From Planctomycetota bacterium (lineage in GTDB: Bacteria > Planctomycetota > Planctomycetia > Pirellulales > Pirellulaceae), in contig VGZC01000003.1 of the NCBI GenBank assembly GCA_016872725.1, positions 1-64,000 of the forward strand: a stretch of DNA of 64,000 nt, in the 5' to 3' direction. The notes under the pieces are model-generated. The model worked only from the letters and a program-made list of their open reading frames with translations, had not been told where the DNA came from and did no database searches. Below are positions 57,947-64,000 of this stretch, piece by piece (within the stretch, counting starts at the first letter, position 1; every line of letters begins with the position of its first letter). The position numbers and the translations under genes are program-made.

Positions 57947-59287
57947 ATGCCGTCGAATCCCGAGGAGTCTGTTTCGCCGATGTCCACGTTGTCGCGACCG
58001 CCGCGTCCCGAGCACAGTTTTCGCCGAGTGGCCATCCTGTTCGCGGGCGGCCCGGCCCCCGGGGCCAACGCTGTGATCAGTACGGCTTCCGTCTCGTTCC
58101 TCCGAAACGATATCGAGGTACTGGGCATCCTGCACGGCTATTCCGGCATGATTCAGTTCGGGCCGGACCGACCGATGGAGCCGGGTCGCGACTACATCGT
58201 CATCGATCACCGGGTGTTGAAACGCAGCCGGAGCAGTCAGGGGATCATGCTGGGCACCGCGAGGACCAATCCGGGGAAGCAAATCTCCAGTCCCGCGCAC
58301 CTCGACGACCCGGAACGGTGCAAGCCGCTCCGCACCGTCTACGAAGCGCTTTGTTCCATGAACGTCGACGCGCTGATTTCGATCGGCGGCGATGACACGC
58401 TGAAGACGGCCAACAAGTTCAAGTTGTTCCAGGACCGGCTCCCGGCCGGAAGCCGCCGCATTCCGGTCGTCCACTTGCCGAAGACGATCGACAACGACTA
58501 CATGGGGATCGATTTCACATTCGGGTATTTCACGGCCGTCGAGACGCTCGCCGGCGAGATCCGCAATCTGTTGTACGACGCGGAGGCCGGTCGCGCGTAT
58601 TTCCTCGCCGAGACGATGGGCCGCAGCGCCGGCTGGCTCGCCTACGGCGCTGCGATCGCCGGTGAAGCCAGCCTCGTGATCAGCGTCGAGGACATCGAGG
58701 GCAAGTATCTCGTCGAGGAAAAGTCCGAGAACCCGGAGACCGGCGAAACGACGGTCCGCTCGGTGATGGACGTCGAACGGGTCGTGCGGCGGATCGTCAA
58801 GACGATGCTCGCGCGCGAGGACGAACGGAAGGAGTTCGGCGTGATCGTCATCGCCGAAGGGCTCGCCGAATTCCTGCCGTCGAACTATTTGGCGGGGATT
58901 CCCCGTGATGAACACGACCACATCTCGATCTCGCACGTGAACCTCGCGAGGCTTTTCGCGAAGCTCGTCGGCGATGCCTACAGGAAGGAAACGAATCGGC
59001 CGCGCAAGATCACCGGTATCCAGCTCGGCTACGAATCGCGGTGCGCGAAACCCCAGGCGTTCGACATCATGCTCGGCAGCCAGCTCGGCGTCGGCGCCTA
59101 CCGCGCGCTCGTCGAAAAGCGGCTCGACGGCGTGATGGTGTCCGTTTCCGGTCAGCTCGACCTGCACTACGTTCCGTTCGAAAAGCTGGTCGACCCCGAC
59201 ACGCTGGTGACGGTGGTGCGCTACATCCAGAAGGCCAGCGACTTCCACGCGCTCGCCCGATTCCTGGAAACCTACGTAAACGAATGA
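57947..59287 (+). CDS. pfp: Pyrophosphate-dependent phosphofructokinase
   Basis: 446 residues. It phosphorylates fructose 6-phosphate reversibly with pyrophosphate. Seen are FAGGPAPGAN near 35, SIGGDDTLKT near 145 (the Asp after GGD is the marker of PPi-type enzymes), LPKTIDNDYMG near 181, and AETMGRSAGWLAYGAA near 224. All active-site segments are intact. A second ATG at 57980 also has a purine-rich stretch upstream, so the start could be 11 codons shorter. Confidence 0.93.
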   Translation: MPSNPEESVSPMSTLSRPPRPEHSFRRVAILFAGGPAPGANAVISTASVSFLRNDIEVLGILHGYSGMIQFGPDRPMEPGRDYIVIDHRVLKRSRSSQGIMLGTARTNPGKQISSPAHLDDPERCKPLRTVYEALCSMNVDALISIGGDDTLKTANKFKLFQDRLPAGSRRIPVVHLPKTIDNDYMGIDFTFGYFTAVETLAGEIRNLLYDAEAGRAYFLAETMGRSAGWLAYGAAIAGEASLVISVEDIEGKYLVEEKSENPETGETTVRSVMDVERVVRRIVKTMLAREDERKEFGVIVIAEGLAEFLPSNYLAGIPRDEHDHISISHVNLARLFAKLVGDAYRKETNRPRKITGIQLGYESRCAKPQAFDIMLGSQLGVGAYRALVEKRLDGVMVSVSGQLDLHYVPFEKLVDPDTLVTVVRYIQKASDFHALARFLETYVNE

Positions 59288-59360
59288 TCGGCGGAAATGT
59301 CCGCACTTCCCGCGCGGCGCGAGGAACTGGAGGACTCTATTACCCGCCGCCGCGCATGGG

Positions 59361-59409
59361 AACAGGACACCCAGGTTCGGGTGGGACGGGGAAGTCGGGT
59401 GTCCTGTTT
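59361..59409. repeat. Inverted repeat hairpin (dispersed family)
   Basis: AACAGGACACCC at 59361-59372 is the exact complement of GGGTGTCCTGTT at 59397-59408. The stem is 12 bases with a loop of about 24. The same core (AGGACACCC/GGGTGTCC) is at 15049-15152. Confidence 0.85.
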
Positions 59410-59515
59410 GGAAGCGATCAACGACAAAGTCGTGGTTCGCTCCGCGAACCACCGCGAGCACGCTCGGTTTGGATGCCACGTCAAGTTGATCGCGGAGCGA
59501 TCAACGACTTTGGAG

Positions 59516-59567
59516 AATCAAGACAGGACGCCCAGGTTCGGAACCCGAAGGCGAATCCGGGTGTCCT
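59516..59567. repeat. Second inverted repeat of the same family
   Basis: AGAATCAAGACAGGAC from 59514 and GCGAATCCGGGTGTCC from 59551 repeat phrases found at 15049-15124. The two arms are near-complementary (AGGACGCCC against GGGTGTCC). The direct phrase ACGCCCAGGTTCGG is also close to ACACCCAGGTTCGG in the 59361 copy. Confidence 0.8.
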
Positions 59568-59806
59568 TTCTCGGACGGGAGACGCCGACGTCCGAGATGC
59601 TGGCGATGCTCGGCGCGAGGGCCCATCATGGGCTGGCTTGCGGTCTTGGGTTTGGGGCCGCGACGCTCGTGGTGCTCATCCCCGGACCCCGCTTCCGCCG
59701 CCGCGAGGATGACGAATCGCGGACGCCTTGCCCGCGCGTTGCGGCACGCTCGGGCGTTCACCGACAAGAACGTCACGAACGGTCGATCGACGCGGTGCTG
59801 ACCTCG

Positions 59807-61029
59807 ATGACTTCGGACCATCCACTCACGCAGCCCCTGGACGACGCCGCGACCCTGCTCGCCGAGCGGCGCGGCGAGCCGTTCGCCCAATCACACGATC
59901 GGGCACTTGAAGCGGACTGGGGTGACGCGGTGTTGTCATCGGAGACGTCCACCGCGCCGTTCGGTTCGAGCGGAGTAGAGAGGTTGGACGTAACGCCGAT
60001 CGGTCCTTCTATCGCGCCCCGCGCCGATGGTCCGCGCGTCGGCGCAGCGCTGGCTCGGCGGCGAGCGGTACGGATCGCGCGGATGGCCGTACCGGCGCCC
60101 GCTCGGCTCTCGGACCGATCGTCGTGGCGTTGGCGGTTGCCGATCGCCGCGGCACTCATGACGGTCAGCGCCGCGTTCGGCCTCTTGGCCTGAAGAACGG
60201 ACTCCGGTCCGAACACGGGTACCGAGCCGAATCCGGTGTCCGCGCCGAACGAACCGCCGTCAAGCTGGGCGCTCACGACGTACACGAAGGGGATCGAGCA
60301 GGTCGCGCCGGGCGAGTTGGTGCCGGCGGACCGCCTGCACGGCGACAACGACCTGACGCTGGGCATCGTCGTCGATCCTCCGACCTGGCGTCGGATCGTC
60401 CTGCGCTGTCCGAAGACCGATGGTAGCCACGCCGACGGCAATTTGCTCCGGCCTCTCCGGTGGCTCCGGGAACAGCTCGACGCCACCCGCGCGGAGGTTC
60501 GCGGCGCATCGCGCGATCCGGCGCCGCTGACGCCCGACGAGATACTGCGGCTCGAACGGGACCTGGTGGAGGCCAAGTTCCACATCGCCGTTCCCGAATG
60601 TGGCATCGATGGCTTGGCGGAGGTGCTTGAGGTCGGGCCGTGTCCCGACATCCAGAACCTACTGGGCACGCGGGTGGTGACGGGCACATGGAGGCACCAC
60701 CCGGCGCGGGTGATCGATCTTTGGATCGAGGATCTCGACGGGCCGATCGGGACGACGGTCAACCATCCGTTTTGGAGTGAGGACCGGCTCGCGTTCGCGC
60801 GGGCGGACGAGCTACAGGACGGTGAGCGGCTGCATTTGCTGTCCGGCGGCGCGACCGCGCTCGCGCGGCTCGTCCGGGCCTTCATGAGGTGTTCAACCGC
60901 TGCCGCGTGATCCACGCCGTGCCCGCAACCGACGTCAGCCTCGCGCGAAGGAAGGCCCCGCTCCTCCGCGCGCACCCGGTTATTGAGAAGTTACCATTGT
61001 GGAAATCTCTCTTTCCTATTTTCCCATAG
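59807..61029 (+). pseudogene. Broken planctomycete-type HINT-domain gene
   Basis: The frame from ATG 59807 runs through a membrane-like segment (WRLPIAAALMTVSAAFGLLA) to a TGA at 60191-60193, then continues in the same frame to 60910. The second part has TYTKGIEQVAPGELVPADR and GTTVNHPFWSEDR with DELQDGERL, the marks of polymorphic-toxin-type HINT domains. Near 60877 the expected motif GLHEVFN continues in a different frame, ending at TAG 61027-61029. Thus at least one stop and one frameshift break the gene. HINT domains self-cleave and are usually fused to toxins; no toxin domain is left here. Confidence 0.7.
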
Positions 61030-61062
61030 GTTCTTCTGCGCGGGAAGGACGCGAATCGTGCC

Positions 61063-64000
61063 CTATTTCACCGTGAACTCAATCCGCCCTCCCACCGGCA
61101 CGGTCACCGCGTTGGACGCCGGCGACACGCGACTATAACCCTTGGGAGTCCGGACGATCGTCTTCAACTCCTTGCTCGTCGGGTTGTGAGCGAGCACCTT
61201 CACGGCGTTTCCGTTCTCCTGAACCACCGTGAGCCTAAGTTCCGGGCAGTCGCAAACGGCCAGATTGCCGATATAGACGTCCGCATCGCCCTCGTCCAAG
61301 TCGAGCGAGGCGTATCCGACGCCGTCCAGGAAGCCGAACGGCACAAGTTCATTTCGCTTGCGGTCGTAGGCCGCGGCGGAGCAATTCGGATTCAATCCGC
61401 GAACGCGCACCGGCAGACGGCAAGGCAACCGTTGCTCGGTTGTCTTGCGAATGACGCCGAGGCACTCGCCGTCTTGGGCCTCTAGGTCAAGATAGAACTT
61501 GGTGCCCAGCACCTTGCCTTTCTCCAGCTCTGCGCGGTACGCGGGCGGGCCCAGGATTCCCATGCTCTGCAGCACCCACTGGAACTCGGAACCGTCGGCG
61601 GGGCCTGCGTAGCGGCCCAGGACACACAGCAGGCGAAACGGCAACTTGTCGCCCACCGCCATCTCTTGCCCGGGCCGGGAGATATAGGCCGCGGCCCGAA
61701 CTCGGCTCTTGTCGGCCTCGACCCGTAGCGAATAGCCGTCGTCCAGAAGCACGATGCCCTGTGCGCCGACCAGATCCGGAAAGCAGGCGAAGTAGCTGCC
61801 GGCCGGCAGCGGGCCGTCGTGGACGAACGGCTCGCCCGTGTCCGGCAGGGGAATCGGCGCCACGGCCTGCCCGGGCAACGCCAGCGTGAAGCGATCGTTC
61901 TCGCCTTCCTTGGGAGTCGGCGTGACCACGGTCAGCGGCAAACTGGCTCGCTGATTCGCATCGAAGCGGAACGGCTTCTTGGCGGTAAGGCATCCTTCGA
62001 CCACGACCAGTCCCATGTCGCGGTCGCGGCGAACGCACGCGAACTCCCGCACGTCCAGGTCGAAATACTCCAGCGCGCGATACGGCATGTAGGGCGTCAC
62101 GTTCAGGACGGCGCGCAAATGGCCGCTCACCGGCAGAAACTCGTGCGTGATGTCCCACCGCTGCACAATCACGTCCCTGCCCACCAACGGATACGAGCAG
62201 CGGGAGAAATACCCGCCGCCGCGATCCCAGCCCGGAATCTGAGGAACCAGATCGGGCCAGTAGCCCTTCCACGAAGAGCCCCCGTCCATGCCCGGCAAGG
62301 CGATGTCGTACGTGGGCGCCGCCGGCGCGATGGCGGTCGACGGCGGACGGCCCTTGTCCACCATCGTGGCCGCCGGGTAGTAGTACGGCGTCCCGTCGTT
62401 TCCGCGGACGATGCTGATCGGCATGGTGTTGTTGCGATCGCTGCACACTTGCGTCCGGCCCAGGAAATCCACCGTCAACAGGCTCGGCGTTACGAGTTCG
62501 CCGCCGCCTCGATCCGTGACGACCGCGACGAACCGGCGCGACTGATCGTGCAAGCCGTCGAAGCTCAGATCGAACGTCGTCCCCTCGGCAAGATGGCGGG
62601 CATAGAGCTTTGTGCCGTCGTAGATTCGCACTTCGTTGAGGCCGGCGTCGGCCTGGACCGTCAGGCGAATCCGCCATCGCTCCGTTCCGCGCAAGGAATA
62701 TGCGCCCGACGCGACGCGCGACAGATTCCGGCCATCCCAGCAGAGCAGTCGGGGACCGGAGGAAATGTACGATCTGCCCGGCCGCCAGCAGGGCTCCGTG
62801 AACCAGTGCCGCGCCGCCGGCGCATCCGGTCCGAAAAGCCACGTGCGCGGGATCGGCTGACTCATCGAAGCAAGTTCCGCGGGGGCAAACAGCCGATTCA
62901 CCACGATGGGCTGCACCTCGTCCTCCTGCTCTTGCTTGACGAGGTAGTCGTCCAGCGACCGGTCGACCAGGGCATTCTTCTCGACAGTGTACACGGCGAA
63001 GGAATCGAGAAAGCGGTAACTCCAGGCCGGGTGTCCGCCTTGCCGGATGAGAAACGGCGCGGTGGGCGGGGCGCCGCGCATGAACTTGAAGTTCTGCGAT
63101 TCCCGAATGCGCTGGCCCGACGCGTCGAGCATATTCGGCGTCAGCCAGGGCAGCCGCGGGCCGAACTGCACCCAGCGATTGCCGGCCACGTCCATTGCCT
63201 CGATTCCGGGAATCGCCCAGAAGGAGTCGCTCGACGCTTTGTCGCACCGTGCCACGAGTTGCTCCCAATCGCACTGCTTGAGCTTCTCGAACGTCTCGGT
63301 GAAGACGAGCCACTTCAGCCCCGCCGCCCGGGCCGCAGCGGCCCATTGCTCCACCGTGCCGGAGCCGTCGCTATACGCCGAATGCGCGCCGATCACGCCG
63401 GGAAACGCGTGCGGAGTTTCCGGGATGCCGCCGTCCGTCCAATCGATGGGCGGATCCGAGCGCAGGTCCGAGGCGCGCTCAGCCGGGGCGGAGGCGTTTC
63501 CAGCCCAACCGCCGAGTTGCTTCGACGCGACCGACGGCTCGGCCAGCCAGCGATATAGATTCGCCAGCAGCCGGCCGGCGTCGCTGGGCGTCTTCCCATC
63601 GCCGCGCGTAAGACAAACGTCGTCCGTCAAGGGATGTCCCTGCCACAAGAGGCAGGGGAGGAAATGCAACCCCACCGCTGCCACGCGTCCCTTGCCGTAC
63701 GCTCGCACTGCCGCCAGCGGAGGCGCGGCGGCGAAGCGGCCAGGGAGGTCGTCGCGGAAATGCACGGCGTGCGCCATGAACCACGTGCCGGCGCGGCTCG
63801 ACGCCGTGTCCATGCCGCGAACCACCACCTGCCACGCGTCCGACTCGATCCGCAATGGCGCCGTGGCCGGGCTGTACATCACCGGCGTCGTCGGGTAATA
63901 GACCGTCTTGACGCCTTGCATGACGGCGTGTTTGGCCACGTCGGTGGTCCACCCGTAGCTATGCTGAACCCTTCGCGGTTGCACGTACGCATGAGACGGA
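61063..64000 (-). CDS. Large hypothetical protein with PHP-like segment (5' part outside window)
   Basis: At least 979 residues; the frame is open at the right edge, so the N-terminus lies outside. Residues near the visible start (QGVKTVYYPTTPVMYSP, then AVRAYGKGRVAAVGLHFLP) recall a glutamine-amidotransferase-like fold. Further on, GVIGAHSAYSDGSGTVEQW and GLKWLVFTE look like a PHP-type phosphoesterase start. The later 600 residues are beta-rich and unassigned. The protein is likely exported and acts on sugars or phosphate esters, but I cannot assign a reaction. Codon choice (more GGC/GCC, fewer CGA-type codons) differs from most neighbours, which hints at a different origin. Confidence 0.65.
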   Translation of the reverse strand, partial: PSHAYVQPRRVQHSYGWTTDVAKHAVMQGVKTVYYPTTPVMYSPATAPLRIESDAWQVVVRGMDTASSRAGTWFMAHAVHFRDDLPGRFAAAPPLAAVRAYGKGRVAAVGLHFLPCLLWQGHPLTDDVCLTRGDGKTPSDAGRLLANLYRWLAEPSVASKQLGGWAGNASAPAERASDLRSDPPIDWTDGGIPETPHAFPGVIGAHSAYSDGSGTVEQWAAAARAAGLKWLVFTETFEKLKQCDWEQLVARCDKASSDSFWAIPGIEAMDVAGNRWVQFGPRLPWLTPNMLDASGQRIRESQNFKFMRGAPPTAPFLIRQGGHPAWSYRFLDSFAVYTVEKNALVDRSLDDYLVKQEQEDEVQPIVVNRLFAPAELASMSQPIPRTWLFGPDAPAARHWFTEPCWRPGRSYISSGPRLLCWDGRNLSRVASGAYSLRGTERWRIRLTVQADAGLNEVRIYDGTKLYARHLAEGTTFDLSFDGLHDQSRRFVAVVTDRGGGELVTPSLLTVDFLGRTQVCSDRNNTMPISIVRGNDGTPYYYPAATMVDKGRPPSTAIAPAAPTYDIALPGMDGGSSWKGYWPDLVPQIPGWDRGGGYFSRCSYPLVGRDVIVQRWDITHEFLPVSGHLRAVLNVTPYMPYRALEYFDLDVREFACVRRDRDMGLVVVEGCLTAKKPFRFDANQRASLPLTVVTPTPKEGENDRFTLALPGQAVAPIPLPDTGEPFVHDGPLPAGSYFACFPDLVGAQGIVLLDDGYSLRVEADKSRVRAAAYISRPGQEMAVGDKLPFRLLCVLGRYAGPADGSEFQWVLQSMGILGPPAYRAELEKGKVLGTKFYLDLEAQDGECLGVIRKTTEQRLPCRLPVRVRGLNPNCSAAAYDRKRNELVPFGFLDGVGYASLDLDEGDADVYIGNLAVCDCPELRLTVVQENGNAVKVLAHNPTSKELKTIVRTPKGYSRVSPASNAVTVPVGGRIEFTVK

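Larger units (their letters stand above)
59288..59806. other. Repeat-rich intergenic region
   Basis: About 520 bases after the phosphofructokinase gene with no recognised intact gene. It contains the repeat copies at 59361-59409 and 59516-59567, and the phrase GCGATCAACGAC twice (about 59414 and 59498). Open frames cross it but have no recognisable domain. Confidence 0.6.

Noticed and set aside
60191-60193. TGA in the HINT gene as a selenocysteine codon, given the tRNA-Sec in the window
   Set aside because: The position follows a membrane segment rather than a redox motif, no SECIS-like hairpin directly follows, and a frameshift also breaks the gene; decay explains both.

Overview
The window is GC-rich, densely coded bacterial DNA. 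Its protein set suggests a member of the Planctomycetota: DUF1080 (3-keto-disaccharide hydrolase-like), sialate O-acetylesterase, several PQQ-type beta-propellers, a BBP7-like outer-membrane barrel, a UVR-motif protein, an extended CsrA, a FAAL-ACP-AONS fusion, a FHA-GAF-PP2C phosphatase, and the remnant of a planctomycete-style HINT protein. The lineage is inferred from gene content; no rRNA gene is present. A tRNA-Sec gene shows that the organism has, or recently had, selenocysteine decoding.

Region 1 (1-14808, all minus strand, read right to left) is the most unusual part. Twelve tightly packed genes look like one biosynthetic operon. In transcription order they are: a LuxE/PaaK-like acid-activating enzyme, an aldehyde dehydrogenase/LuxC-like reductase, an iron-type alcohol dehydrogenase, an exported PQQ-type propeller, a HemN/HemW-like radical SAM enzyme, a GcvH-like lipoyl carrier, a two-cluster ferredoxin, a second radical SAM enzyme, a squalene-hopene-cyclase-like protein, a DUF116-polyprenyl synthase fusion, a chorismate pyruvate-lyase-like (4-hydroxybenzoate-forming) protein and a halogenase/reductase-like flavoenzyme cut by the window edge. 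Together they could make 4-hydroxybenzoate, reduce it to an aldehyde or alcohol, build an isoprenoid chain and modify or cyclise it by radical and flavin chemistry. I do not recognise the whole set as a described pathway. It is the best candidate here for a new system.

Region 2 (15449-27620) holds an exported lipoprotein hydrolase, csrA, a UVR-motif protein, an acyl-CoA dehydrogenase, another PQQ-type propeller, arfB, a sugar isomerase-like TIM barrel, a TraB-like protein and an outer-membrane barrel with a 16-glycine codon repeat.

Region 3 (27754-42061) holds the FAAL-ACP-AONS lipid enzyme, a degenerate response regulator, tRNA-Sec, ribE, rsmA, eno, small membrane and exported proteins, a DUF1080 protein and a PP2C-type phosphatase.

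Region 4 (42414-59287) holds tRNA-Gln with a terminator, three serine-hydrolase genes (one truncated), a sialate O-acetylesterase, an MFS transporter, an rRNA methyltransferase, a YgiQ-type radical SAM protein, a HAD phosphatase, an M24 peptidase-accB-accC operon and a PPi-type phosphofructokinase.

Region 5 (59288-64000) is disturbed. It has dispersed inverted repeats also found at 15049-15152, a broken HINT-domain gene (in-frame TGA and a frameshift), and a large secreted-type protein with a PHP-like segment that runs off the right edge.
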